From positions 62,001 to 126,000 of the forward strand of contig JAQFVV010012405.1 in NCBI GenBank assembly GCA_028023455.1: a stretch of 64,000 nt of DNA. The letters are read 5' to 3'. Positions 38,929-49,335 of the stretch are shown one piece after another (positions within the stretch are counted from its first letter, which is position 1; every line of letters begins with the position of its first letter). The notes beneath the pieces are model-generated. The model had not been told where the DNA came from and did no database searches. It worked only from the letters and a program-made list of their open reading frames with translations. This DNA is from Epiperipatus broadwayi (lineage: Eukaryota; Onychophora; Udeonychophora; Euonychophora; Peripatidae). A program made the translations under genes and the position numbers.

Positions 38929-40225
38929 TATAAATGGAAACTTATATAAAAATTAATATATAAATTTTAATATGATATTTTTTTAAGTATAATTTTCTGG
39001 AGATTTACTTTCACGATAAACCTTACTAGCATTCTGTAGCGTCGAACAAAAGAAAATCCATTAACAAAATGGTAATGGATTTTCTAATTAAAGTAAAATT
39101 AAAATAGAAGAGAGATTTAAAATATAAATTCTTCAAATCTACATTTAATTAAAAATAGATTTGAAACAATTAAATCATTGGGTTTATTGGGAGAGTGGAT
39201 TTCAAGATACAATACAAATATACTTTAGGTTGATAATTGCGATCATCGGAATTCCAACATAGTCACTTAGCTTGGAGCATATGAAAAAAGGAATTTCCCA
39301 AAAATAGTCAAAAAGGGTATAAATAGCCCAAGAGAACAATAGAGGTTGGCCAGTCATAGTTTTTGTCAGCAATTGCCTGATGAACCTACGCCGGTTAAAA
39401 TTTTAATAAATGTCTGGAAGCATAGTAGTTGGGTAAATAGTTTTTAATTTGCCTGTCCCCCCACCATCCCAAAGATGATCATCCAATACCTCATGCCAGA
39501 AAAACTTCGTCAGAATGTGTTATTGTGAACTGCTGAACTATCTTATTTAAATACATAGCTAGCGATGCCTGTGCGAAATTCATATTTCATCGTGGAATCC
39601 AAACTTCCACAAGGATTTATAATAAATTAATCATCATAATGTAATCTAAAATGTTTAACATAATATTTTGTAAATTATACTTGTTATTTCTTAAATCTAA
39701 TGTCTTTGCTCTCATTCTATCTGTTTTAAAGTTATGCCTCTTAATGGTAAACTTCCTTCTAATGCGGTTTAGAAAATATTATTATTAATTACTTAAATGA
39801 AATGAATATGTGCCAATTTTGTTCCATCTCAACAAAAGCTTTATCTAAATAAATATTTTACTGCCTATTTCCCAAACAACGTTTGTTGGTAAATAAAAAT
39901 GAATAATTCTCTAGCTCTGAAAGATTAATTCTTGGAGCAACCTTTGTTTTGTTGAGATGAAACCATTTTATATTATCATGTGTTTTTAAAAATGTTTATA
40001 CGTACATGGTTTAGTTGTGGGGAGATGATAGATTCAAGTATGAGAGTTTATTTAGTTATCTTATTTCATTTTAAAGAGTGAAAGGGAGGGAGTTAAAAAA
40101 TTAGATTCATGCTAAATAATAAGAGAGTAATAGAATGTTAATTGAAGTGTTAGTGGGATTTTGTGTTGAAGGTAGAGACTGTCACTCAAAAATATTCATA
40201 ATAATAATTAATGCTTATTTTGTTC
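38926..40225. other. AT-rich DNA with an LTR-like promoter fragment at 39316-39430
   Basis: In 39316-39430 a TATAAATAG is followed by GTTGGCCAGTCATAG, then CTGATGA-ACC-loop-GGT and a polyadenylation-like AATAAATG. That order (TATA, structured leader, AATAAA) is what a truncated LTR or PLE terminal repeat would show. GAAA of a hammerhead would be TAAA here. No protein-coding frame is present. Confidence 0.35.
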
Positions 40226-40560
40226 TTGTTGGTGTGATCTTGGTCTATCCATTGAAACGGTTGTCTTCAAGTCCCTCACCGTTTCACCAACCATCCTAAT
40301 AACCCACTCGTCTGTGCTAAGTTCAAACCTGTTTAATAAGTCTAAATTAAGATTTGTAAGCTAAAAATTGCAATCACGGCTATATAAACAGCATTATATA
40401 CGCACATACGAAAGAACGCTATAAGTGAATAGTATTGCCAGAGTTATAGCGTATAATTTTATCGCGTAATATTTTTAAACAGTAATAATGTAGCGTCAAT
40501 TTATTAATTTATTACTTAAATTCGTATGTGGGCATATAATCCACCTATATTGAATATACA
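40226..40560 (-). repeat. Interspersed repeat family A, minus-strand copy
   Basis: Reverse-complement relative of 21620-21930. On the minus strand it ends with CAGACGAGTGG, then GTGAAACGGT, a loop and ACCGTTTC: an 8-bp perfect hairpin at 40246-40282. The two copies share layout but differ at many bases. Confidence 0.6.
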
Positions 40561-42323
40561 TATATAGCATACATTTATGTAATCTTTATAGCTCAGCACA
40601 ATTATATATTTAAAAACCCTAAAATATATTCTCCAGTACTTGTATTTTACCTTACCGGCATTTGCTTGATTACTTGTTTTTTGTTCTTGGTGATCGCTAG
40701 ATCAGAACTAGACCACGTGATAATTTCACTGGCTATAATTTTCTTATCAGGATATAAAAGACAAAATAGGAAGAACTGGGGCAAGCTAAGCTCAGCTAGT
40801 CTTAGCGATTCCCCTGCTTTCCCCTGACATATTTTAGGTTTGCCAATGGCAGAGACCATTCTTCCTTTATTTTTTGCTGAATGGAAACGGGGCAAGTGAA
40901 TTGAGTTTATGCTGGTAATATAATGTCGAATGCTGGGTTGTGTTCACTTTCTTTTGTTCTGAGCACATTATGGCAGATTGACCATGATCTTATTAATTTA
41001 TGAATTTTAACAATCTTAAAATATTTATTTGCGAATATCGTGATCCACTTATATTTTAAATGTGTCATTCTCTTCGACACCAACTTCTATAGTTTGAGTT
41101 AATTATTTCTCTCTTAAAAATAATTTCACTTATAATAAAGTTATGTTTAAAACAGGCTCTTTAAAATATTTAGTCTGTATATCTCAGACTTGGAAGAGCA
41201 TCTTCCATAAATCGCTAATCATTTACATTTTGTTAGATTGGCATATAAACTATACCGCTCTCTTGCCATAGGCATAATAAATGACAAAATAGAAATTTGT
41301 GTTAACTAACTTATAGAAATAAAACAGAGACATTAGATAAATTATACAAATGTTTTATTATGTATATATATATATGTGTGAATTTAAGCTACCTGTGGTT
41401 CATCTCTATTCATTCTAAAATTAGTATTTTTAATAAATTATTGTGCTGCTATCTGATGACTCAAGATCACACACATACCATTTTTATATTTAAGTTAATA
41501 GATAGTCTAATTATTAGAGTTAGACATCCGAATTAGTTGAGGCTCATGTTCCACCATTGATGCTAGTGGGCCAGAGTGTGGAAAAGATTAATTGCTTGCC
41601 TCAAAAATGTTGTTAATTAGCTGGCAGATTAAGAGAGTGGGTAAACAGGGCAGAATCCATAAGTATTCTTTATCTTTGATCTCAAGTATGATTGGATTCG
41701 AGGTACTTTTACCCAGACTGTGAATCGTGTTGAGTTAATATACAATTTCGATCGATACAATACATTATCAACCCCTTCAATAAAGCATTTTAGATGTTCT
41801 TCCAAAAGTTTAATAAGTTTAAGAAAATAATTGGATTCATTTACAGAAGTTGGCAATTAAATGAAACTATGAAAAAGACTGCTGTTTAGTTAAAACTGTA
41901 AGATTTTGTTAAGATAAGAATTTTTTTATTATTTTGTAAAAAGTGTATTAAGTAATGAATATTTATGTAATTGTTACAATAAAATGACCCAAGATTACAA
42001 ATATATAATTATTTATATTTCATTAATAAATGAATTAACCAGCACATTTTTTATAACAATACCATTTTGGCTTTTAATATAACAAATTTATCAATACTTT
42101 TATCACAATCCAACAGTTCGGTTTTGTAATTTTCAATAAAATATACTTCAGTGGATACTTTAAGAATAGAACCTGGCAAATAAAATGTGGTTCATAAGGT
42201 AGGCAGAAATCTGGCTACTTTATACTATTTTGTTATGAAGTTCGATTATATTAACAGTAAGCTAAAGTGATGTAGGCACTAAAAATTAAAGTTATAATCT
42301 GTGCTGATAGTCTTTCACCTAAA
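40561..42323. other. Non-coding DNA, no gene seen
   Basis: A G+C-richer patch at 40650-40900 contains TATAAAAG (about 40755), GCCAATGG (about 40838) and an inverted AGCTAAGCTCAGCTAG. It may be an old LTR fragment. The remainder is AT-rich without features. Confidence 0.5.
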
Positions 42324-42593
42324 ATATATGTAATATAGGGTATATGAGCACAGACTTTCAGATGATCCATCACTCTCCACTCTATCTAATAACACTGATA
42401 CACTCTAGTATATATGTGTGGGAGTTGATAATCTGGACCAACTGATGATTGCTGATTTAGCATGAAATACGTATATTGGTGATTATTTATCTTTTCAGCA
42501 TATATGTGCTTGAGTGTATCATTGTTCTTAGATAGAGTGGAGAGTGATGGATCATCTGAAAGTCTGTGCTCATATACCCTATATTACATATAT
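42324..42593 (+). mobile_element. 270-bp palindromic element carrying a hammerhead core
   Basis: Left arm 42324-42415 and right arm about 42512-42593 are near-perfect inverted repeats (for example GGGTATATGAGCACAGACTT against AAGTCTGTGCTCATATACCC). The centre is the module shared with the 22.7-25.0 kb cluster. The arms are diverged forms of the flanks of those copies (ACTTTCAAACTCCTACAGC against ACTTTCAGATGATCCATC). No ORF is present. The length is in the range described for animal retrozymes and hammerhead satellites. The palindromic arms could equally mark a foldback or MITE derivative. Confidence 0.75.
42427..42487 (+). ncRNA. Type I hammerhead ribozyme candidate with complete core
   Basis: A self-cleaving fold can be drawn by hand. 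CTGATGA (42442-42448) and GAAA (42464-42467) supply C3, U4, G5, A6, G8, A9, G12, A13 and A14. Stem I pairs CCAAx and GATAATC (42427-42433, 42437-42441) with TTGGT and GATTATT (42476-42487), with a TGG bulge at 42434-42436. Stem II is TGCT-GATTT-AGCA (42450-42462) closed by a T-T mismatch where G-C is usual. Stem III has two pairs and an ACGT loop (42467-42474). The cleavage triplet would be AUA, with the cut after 42475. Short stem III is typical of PLE and retrozyme hammerheads, which may act as dimers. Activity is inferred, not shown. Confidence 0.65.
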
Positions 42594-43760
42594 AGACATA
42601 GGTATATAATAAGCCAGTGTTTCAGTTACTAAAATATATATAATGTATGTACACACGTATATTATTGTAATAAATTTGTTGTGAAATTATTTTTGTAAAT
42701 ATTAATCTTCAAAAAATGAAATAAAATTTTTAAATATTTGAGAGACTCTTGATGTGGTGGTCTCTTTTGGCGAATCTGCACTTATGAGAACAATATATAT
42801 TTGTTAATTTGTAACCGTAGTTTATCTTTCTGGTACCAAAAAAATAGTAATAAATACAATTATAAATAATTACTTGTAGTGTCTGTCTTCCTGATAGATC
42901 TTATCATGTTTATCAAATTTTTCATCACATTAATGAAATTGACTATAATAAAAGCGTGGAGCAACTAACGATTGCTCTTCACATTTTTTTTAAACTTTTT
43001 TTTTTACCTTTTACTCTACAAAGTTTTGCCTTTCATTTCTTTTATTAGGATAAATATATATGATTTTATATTAGTGTATTGTTTTTATAATGGAGCGAAG
43101 ACATTATCATTTATTTTAATCAGTCTACTTGTTTTAAATATATGCAAACAACACATCGTAGATTTTCCATTAGTAAATGATAATTATGATTGTTTTTTTT
43201 TCTTATTATTATTGATCTGTGTTGATAAATGTAGGTCGGATTTTATTTTTCACACTTTATATGTTTTATTATTTATTGACTCAATAGTTGTTTTTTTTTT
43301 TTTTTTAGATATTGAAATATTACAATTTTTATTAGCAGATTTGAAGCCATTATAATTTAGTAATTTTAGTATTATAAAAAAAAAAATAATCCACCAATAT
43401 ATTGAATATATCCTTGATAGATGAAATGATAGGTACGCCTGTTATTTTAGTGCTGTATATTTAATATTAAATTATAATTTTAATGAATAAATGTATGCAT
43501 ATATTAGAGATAGAAATGTAAGGAAGTAATGTGTAAGTTTACAAAAGCCATTCTCATTACCACTTGTTCTTTACGCCGAGGATTCACAATAGCGATTATC
43601 ATCAATTTGTAACCACTATTTTGATTTACAATCAATTATTCACTGTAACGATCGTAAAAAAAAATTGGTGGCCATTTTGTAAAACTGATGACGTCTTTAA
43701 TGCAATAATCCAAAAGCAAAAATAGAGAATTTCATGCTGAAACTGTACAGATCAGAGTGT
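42594..43760. other. AT-rich DNA, no gene seen
   Basis: The 127-codon frame at 42972-43355 is Phe/Leu/Ile-rich because of T-runs and shows no domain. A patch at 43560-43700 has TACGCCGAGG and a TGACGTC box near 43689, promoter-like but without an attached gene. Confidence 0.5.
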
Positions 43761-44167
43761 ATTCATAATACACAATGCAGTACATAATATTAATATTGTA
43801 TACAATATTTCGATTATGAAGTTAAAATAAGATTAATGAATGTACCGTATAGTATTTTATTTCATTTTTATCCAGCATATTTGCAAGACAGTCAATTCTT
43901 CATTAGTGACATATGCAAAAGAAAGATTTTCATTGATAAAATTACCCCCCCCCCCCATGTTTTATTCATAATACACAATGCAGTACATAATATTAATATT
44001 GTATACAATATTTCGATTATGAAGTTAAAATAAGATTAATGAATGTACAGTATAGTATTTTATTTCATTTTTATCCAGCATATTTGCAAGACAGTCAATT
44101 CTTCATTAGTGACATATGCAAAAGAAATATTTTCATTGATAAAATTACCCCCCCCCCCCCATGTTTT
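43761..44167. repeat. Two tandem units of about 203 bp with C-tracts
   Basis: Units start ATTCATAATACACAATGCAG at 43761 and the same at 43964. They are almost identical, each ending in a 12-13 base C-run followed by CATGTTTTATTCA. Confidence 0.95.
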
Positions 44168-44995
44168 ATTCACCATAATAAATAATCAAAATCATATTTT
44201 AATGACATACAACAGCCAAATACATTAATATATATTAAATTTTAAAATATGTACTTTAATTTAAAAATAGTATACTATATTTATTCACTTATTTTGCTTG
44301 CGATATTGCAATTTAGTTATCATAATTGTTATTTTGAAGGAAAAAATGACTTTACAATAATGAACTTTGTATGATCAAAAATTACTAAATTTAAATTAAT
44401 AATAATAAATTCTATTTTCTCGATTTTAAAACATCTCATAACATTACAACACGTGTATAAAAATGTAAAAATGAACATTTTATTTAGCATACAATTTTTA
44501 ATGTAAATATATGTGAGCCAAATTGCATACAAATAAACTGGAAAAGATTCATGTCTTTATCATTTATTTAAATAGCTCATATCTCTGCCTTCCTATGCAC
44601 TAATCAAAATTTTTTTAAGTCCTTTCAAATAAACTTTCTGCCACGTTTAATAATATCTCATGGCAAAAAAAAAAAGCCACTGCTGAATATTTGTATATAA
44701 TGTGCAGTCTATTTAGATCTGCATAGTATGTTTTGTAAAAAAAAAAAAAGTCATAAATATTGATTACAATAGCAAATACAAAATGCAGTAGACACTTTTT
44801 TTTTAATATGTCAGAATATTTTTTTTTAATTAATTTTTTTGATAATGTATAGTATGCTAATTTTGCTACTCTTACACTAATAATAAATGTCAAGTTTTTA
44901 TGATCAATTAAATAAGTTACTAAACTTTTTTTAAAAATTCTAAATAATTTTTTGTAAGCAATTTAATATAGTAGTACAAATTAGAAAGAAATAAA
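44168..44995. other. AT-rich DNA, no gene seen
   Basis: Only short frames and A/T-runs. Confidence 0.6.
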
Positions 44996-45660
44996 ACTTC
45001 AGTATTGTAGTGTTTTGTAAAATGGCAGACATGTTTGTGCACTCCAGAAAAACTAGAATTTATTCGTAAGGCTGTTTTAGATCGCGCTCTGATAGCTGAG
45101 GAATTTAATTAGTGCATTGATGTAATGGCGATCGACAATTCCTAGAAATATTTGCTAATTACAAATGTTTCTAGATAAGAGACGTTACCTTATTGGTCAG
45201 TGCATTGATTGATCATTACAGTTGTCAGAGAGCGATAAGAAGACTGGGTAACATCGAGCAGTGTAACATTGGGAGTAGTAGAGAGCAGTCACGCAGTAGC
45301 AAGTTGCAGACCATGCGTTTGGAGAGCATCCACTTGCAGACCATTCATTGGAGAGCAGTCGGTGCAGACCATTCGTTGGAGAGCATCCGTGGCTGAGCGT
45401 TGCAGACCAATTCATTGGAGAGCTTCGTTGCAGACCAATTCGTTTGGAGAGCTTCATGGCAAACCAATTCATTGGAGAGCTTCGTTGGAAAAGAACAGCG
45501 TGGGAATTGGATAACGTTATTTGCTGACCGCACAGTATGACTTGCAGTTATAACCTTGGCACAGTCGTAAGTGCGGATACTACAAGTATGGATTTTTTTT
45601 TTCAGCACAAAGAGAAACAGTTCTACAGAAGAATACAAAAATATTGCTAACTGTTAGTTT
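44996..45660. other. CpG-containing block with short ORFs
   Basis: G+C is above the surroundings, with several CpGs and an ATG in good context (AAAATGGCAGAC, about 45022) that reads 15 codons. It contains the short tandem array at 45304-45490. It could be an old leader or LTR of a transposon or an untranslated exon; nothing was recognised. Confidence 0.35.
45304..45490. repeat. Six-copy tandem repeat of about 29 bp
   Basis: GCAGACCAATTCATTGGAGA-like units start at about 45306, 45335, 45364, 45402, 45430 and 45459. Unit length 29 is not a multiple of three, so the frame changes from unit to unit and the short ORFs across it are unlikely to be real proteins. Confidence 0.9.
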
Positions 45661-46205
45661 ACTTTCATTTTCTCATCCATTTTGCTGTACTTTTGAACAG
45701 TTAAAAGCACTTTTTTTTCTTGTGATTCAGTTTAAAAGTTCATAGTTACATATGTTTTCAATTAGAATCATGTCTGCAACTAATATGACCACAAAAAAAT
45801 CAAGAAAAGCTTGGAATCAGAAATGGATATTTAAGTCAACTGAAAAAAGAAAGATATTATGATATCTGTTCTTCTATGGCTTTATCCACATTTACTGTCA
45901 CTACTATTTTTAAAATCAAAGATAAAATAGAACATAGTATTCTAACCATCATAGGTGCATCCAAATTTTCCATTCTAAACTGTTTCTGTAGAGATTCTCT
46001 GCCATCACCCGGTGCTCCTCCAAAAAAAAAAAAAAACCCCAAAATTATCAAAGAATTTAGAAAACAGCAATGGATCTGAGAATAAGCAATTCATAATTAA
46101 GAAAATTAGATAATTGTGATTAGCAAATGAATCACTGGAAAGAACAACTTTAAGATAAGTGTTTTCTACATAGATTTAAGTTGCATTATCATATGTATGT
46201 ACATA
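45661..46205. other. No gene identified
   Basis: A plus-strand ATG at 45770 in AGAATCATGTCTGC reads about 30 codons rich in Lys and Thr, then stops. An A-run at 46022-46035 follows CACCCGGTGCTCC. There is no recognised similarity. Confidence 0.4.
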
Positions 46206-46313
46206 CCCAAAATTACCCTAAATTCAAAACTCAACCAGACTAGTCAAGAAAATAAAATCTAAAACACTACCAATGGTTTCACTGCTACAAGCAGACTTTT
46301 CAAGTGTAAAGAA

Positions 46314-46590
46314 CTACAAAGTAGCAACATATTTACACTGAACATTACCCAGAATTCCATTTACTTTCCATCCACTCTTAATATTAAAAGCACTTTTAAA
46401 TAAGTTAATTGCTTTAGAATCATAACATTTTAATAATAAAGATTCTTTAATTCTTTTTTTTATTTCATTTCTCTCAAAGAAGACAATCTTAGCTTCATCA
46501 AAATGAATAGTGTGGTCTGTATCCTTTTCATGTACATACAAAGAACTAAGATATTTATTTCCAACTCTACTTTTATGTACCTTTATTAAT
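46314..46590 (-). pseudogene. PLE C-terminal (GIY-YIG tail) fragment, minus copy
   Basis: The minus frame includes HEKDTDHTIHFDEAKI, then FERNEIKKRIKESLLL and FNIKSGWKVNG. This matches the pattern after the GIY-YIG motif in PLE proteins (H...DH.I.F, then a basic R/K-I-K-E segment, then N...W). The GIY and YIG motifs and the reverse transcriptase are missing, so only the last about 90 residues remain. No start or promoter of its own is evident, and it is a remnant. Confidence 0.65.
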
Positions 46591-46710
46591 TTTGATGAAG
46601 CTAAAGTTGTCTTCTTTGAGAGAAATGAAATAAAAAGAATAATCAAAAAATTTTTATTATTAAAATTTTATTATTCTGAAGCAATTAACTTAGTTAAAAG
46701 TTCTTTTTAA
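46591..46710 (+). pseudogene. PLE C-terminal fragment, plus copy
   Basis: The plus frame reads FDEAKVVFFERNEIK, then LLLKFYYSEAINL, homologous to the minus copy. It stops early (TAA at 46708-46710) where the minus copy continues, so this arm is more decayed. Confidence 0.6.
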
Positions 46711-46885
46711 TATTAAAGGTGGGTCGGAAGTAAATGGAATTGTGGGTAATGTTTAGTATAAATATGTTGCTATTTTGTAGCTCTTTACACTTGTGAAGTC
46801 AGCTTGTAGCAGTGAAACCATTGGTAGCATTTTAGATTTTTTTTCTTGGTTAATCTGGTTGAGTTTTGGATTTGGGATAATTTTG

Positions 46886-48051
46886 ATTATTTATTGACTA
46901 CTTTAGCTTTATGCTTTTAATGTTTATATGTACATACATATTTTAAGTACACACTTGCATAATACATGTGGCATAGTTTATCCAATCATATAATGTATAT
47001 TAAGAGAGTTTTTTAATTACTATAAATACTTGGTTAAGTTATTTGTTCACAGTTTATAATGTAATTTTTAGCTGGAGTAATCAGGCAAATTTTTTCCCAT
47101 AGGAAACTTATTATAACTACTTGTTCTTTATGAAAAACTCTTACTTAGCTATGAGTTTTAGGGAATAAATTGCTCTTGCTAAGTAGGGTAAAGGTATAAT
47201 TGATATATTATTAGCTGAAATTTCAGTATCCAAGAATAATATCAAAAATAATGACTACATTTAGTAAAGGGCAGAGAATTAATTTTGTAAAAAACCAGCA
47301 TCACAAAAAATATAGTGAATAAGTTTTAACTTTAGGGAGTAAAGTCATTTTAAAGATCAGAGCTTCACAAGCAAATCATTTATGAGTTAGTTGGGATTGC
47401 AAACTTATTATTGACATGGAAGTTAATGCCAGTATGCAGAAGTATTAAGATTGCAAGTAGTAGGTCCAATCAGTAGAGATAGGAAGCATATTTTTTGATC
47501 ATATAGATCATCATTTATACTTTATCAAACATTTGAAGAGTTGGGAAGTCATATCTTACCCCATTTATTATCCTGTATTGATATGTAATAACTGCAAATC
47601 ATTTTAACATTTTGGATAGGCAGATTCATTTTATAATTCAAACATTGTTGGCAGACATCTTCTTGTGTGTTGATAATACTTTAAATTATGCATATAATTT
47701 AAATGTTTTGAAGAACATTGAATTTATGGTATATATCTTCCGTGGTCTTTCTAATCAGTTCATTTAAATATTATTGATAGAAGATAACATATATAAAGTA
47801 TTTTGAGCTTTGCAAATGTATTTTTTTAAATATTTTTAAAAGTCCACTCATCCATTTGTCTAAGATAAAATTATTCTTTTTTAAGCTGCTTTGACTTTCT
47901 GTGAAAAAAGGGAGGCTCTTTCTTCAGTATTTACTTATCATTTTTTTTACAATTTAGAATGAGAATAGCTGTCTTAATAGCATATATATATATATAATAA
48001 ATAAAGTTTGATATCTGTATTCATTTCACAATATATGTAATATACAAATCA
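46886..48051. other. AT-rich DNA, no gene seen
   Basis: Only short frames. A (TA)n run lies at 47983-47998. Nothing recognised. Confidence 0.6.
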
Positions 48052-48237
48052 ATATATATATCAAAATACAGTACAATTTATATAAATTATATTCTTTTAG
48101 AAGTACTTTCGACTATACACTTTGTAGTCTTTATCAACTATATAACGTTGAATAATCAAAACGAGACAACCCTTAACAATACCCATAGTTCAATTCAGAT
48201 TTCCCACAATTCTGTTATCTTAACATTTGATGACTGG
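48052..48237. repeat. Left inverted arm of the PLE derivative
   Basis: Reverse complement of 49062-49248. It includes the start codon region of the ORF at its inner end. Confidence 0.9.
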
Positions 48238-49105
48238 AAAACAAGAATTAATAGTCAATTTATTTAATGAATTAAATGAGATTAATGATATAAAATGGGT
48301 TATAACTAAAGAGAAATACAATTCCATAAAATTCTTGGATATTCAAGTTACTCTTAATGATTACAGTTTGGATTATCTTATGTTAATTAAACCAATTGAA
48401 ACTAGAGGTTTTATTCCATATGAATCACATGTACCTATGTGTCATAAGCTGTCTGGATTGAAATCATTCTTATTTCGAAATGAAAAATTATGCAAATATT
48501 CTAGTGATAAAATTAAAAATGTACATTTATTTGTTAATGACTTGTTGAAAATTGGTTATTATAAAAATGCAATTGCTAATATTATTAAAGGATTTAAAGG
48601 AAATCAACACTATAATAAAATTAAAAATAAAAATATCAAAATGAAATGGATTTCAATGCCATTTAATGGTTTGTGTCATATTGCTTTTTTCTCTACAAAT
48701 AACATAAATAGATTGCTTAATAATTCTAAAATTCAAAATTCAAAGTTTAATCAAAATTCTATTATATATAGATTGATATGTGGAAGCGGTGTACAATACA
48801 TTGGTGAATCTAAGTGTACATTTGAGAAGAGAATAAAAGAACATATGCTTTTATATAATAGAATTCAAAAAGAGAATCAATATGGAACAGATGTAAATAA
48901 ACCTTCATCATCTGTTATATTTGATCATAATAAATCTTGTCAATATGGATTTAAATTTGATTATAAAAATATGAAAATTATTCAAATTGAACGTTGTCAT
49001 AATAAACGTAAAATAAAAGAGGCTATGTTGATTTCAAGAAATCGTCAAATGTTAATGAATCGCCAGTCATCAAATGTTAAGATAACAGAATTGTGGGAAA
49101 TCTGA
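48227..49105 (+). CDS. PLE-type RT thumb plus GIY-YIG endonuclease, 292 aa, intact
   Basis: The N-terminal third resembles the end of a PLE reverse transcriptase: KFLDIQVTLND (about residues 34-44) matches the FLD-V-V motif after the palm, and later RNEKLC and VNDLLKIGYY match the thumb. The YxDD palm is absent. A GIY-YIG-like nuclease begins near residue 180 (SIIYRLICGSG, then QYIGES, then EKRIKEHM), with the usual tail (VIFDHNKSC, then KRKIKEAMLISR, then ELWEI). Without a palm it cannot reverse-transcribe. The nuclease could still nick DNA if Tyr, Gly, Arg and Glu of the family's active site are all used, which I cannot confirm. The start is one of two adjacent ATG codons at 48227 and 48230 inside the left arm. 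No internal stop is present, unlike neighbouring PLE remnants. Confidence 0.7.
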   Translation: MMTGKQELIVNLFNELNEINDIKWVITKEKYNSIKFLDIQVTLNDYSLDYLMLIKPIETRGFIPYESHVPMCHKLSGLKSFLFRNEKLCKYSSDKIKNVHLFVNDLLKIGYYKNAIANIIKGFKGNQHYNKIKNKNIKMKWISMPFNGLCHIAFFSTNNINRLLNNSKIQNSKFNQNSIIYRLICGSGVQYIGESKCTFEKRIKEHMLLYNRIQKENQYGTDVNKPSSSVIFDHNKSCQYGFKFDYKNMKIIQIERCHNKRKIKEAMLISRNRQMLMNRQSSNVKITELWEI

Positions 49106-49248
49106 ATTGAACTATGGGTATTGTTAAGGGTTGTCTCGTTTTGATTATTCAACGTTATATAGTTGATGAAGACTACAAAGTGTATAGTCGAAAGTACTTC
49201 TAAAAGAATATAATTTATATAAATTGTACTGTATTTTGATATATATAT
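49062..49248. repeat. Right inverted arm of the PLE derivative
   Basis: Contains the last codons of the ORF, the stop (49103-49105) and the 3' end of the element, including the hammerhead-like segment. Confidence 0.9.
49163..49193 (+). ncRNA. Hammerhead-like motif at the PLE 3' end (degenerate)
   Basis: TTGATGA (49163-49169) is followed by A, then a GACTA (49171-49175) / TAGTC (49185-49189) stem and GAAA (49190-49193). This is the hammerhead order CUGAUGA, stem II, GAAA, with C3 replaced by T and one unpaired A. The inverted-arm copy has GATAA, losing G8. PLE terminal repeats are known to carry hammerheads. Helices I and III could not be closed convincingly here. Confidence 0.4.
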
Positions 49249-49335
49249 ATCAAAACTACCCCAAATCCAAAATTAAAACAGACCAGCATAAAAATAATAT
49301 GAAAAACACAACCTAGATTTGTAGAGGTTTCTCTT
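49249..49335. repeat. Terminal PLE-like fragment
   Basis: CAAAACTACCCCAAATCC and the following bases resemble the outer end of the left arm at 46206-46265 (CAAAATTACCCTAAATTC), so a further inverted PLE end abuts the 48-kb element. Confidence 0.5.

Larger units (their letters stand above)
46206..46885. mobile_element. Inverted dimer of a PLE 3' end
   Basis: Left arm about 46206-46504 and right arm about 46591-46885 are diverged inverted copies: CTACCAATGGTTTCACTGCT against AGCAGTGAAACCATTGGTAG, and GAAGACAATCTTAGCTTCATC against GATGAAGCTAAAGTTGTCTTC. Each arm encodes, outward from the centre, the last part of a PLE GIY-YIG protein followed by its 3' untranslated end. Such inverted, truncated arrangements are common for PLEs. 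Confidence 0.7.
48052..49248 (+). mobile_element. Inverted-repeat PLE derivative (no RT palm) with intact ORF
   Basis: Arms 48052-48237 and 49062-49248 are inverted repeats of about 187 bp with one mismatch seen (48131 region, TTTATC against TTCATC). They enclose 0.8 kb of coding DNA. The right arm carries the end of the ORF and the 3' end of the element. The left arm is an inverted copy of that end, and the ORF's own ATG lies inside it. The near identity suggests recent formation. No TSD could be recognised in the TATATA flanks. Confidence 0.75.

Noticed and set aside
42972-43355. 127-codon Phe/Leu-rich frame
   Set aside because: Driven by T-runs and AT bias, with no domain, no codon pattern and no neighbouring gene.
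45193-45638. Overlapping frames in both directions
   Set aside because: Arise from a 29-base tandem repeat whose period is not a multiple of three.
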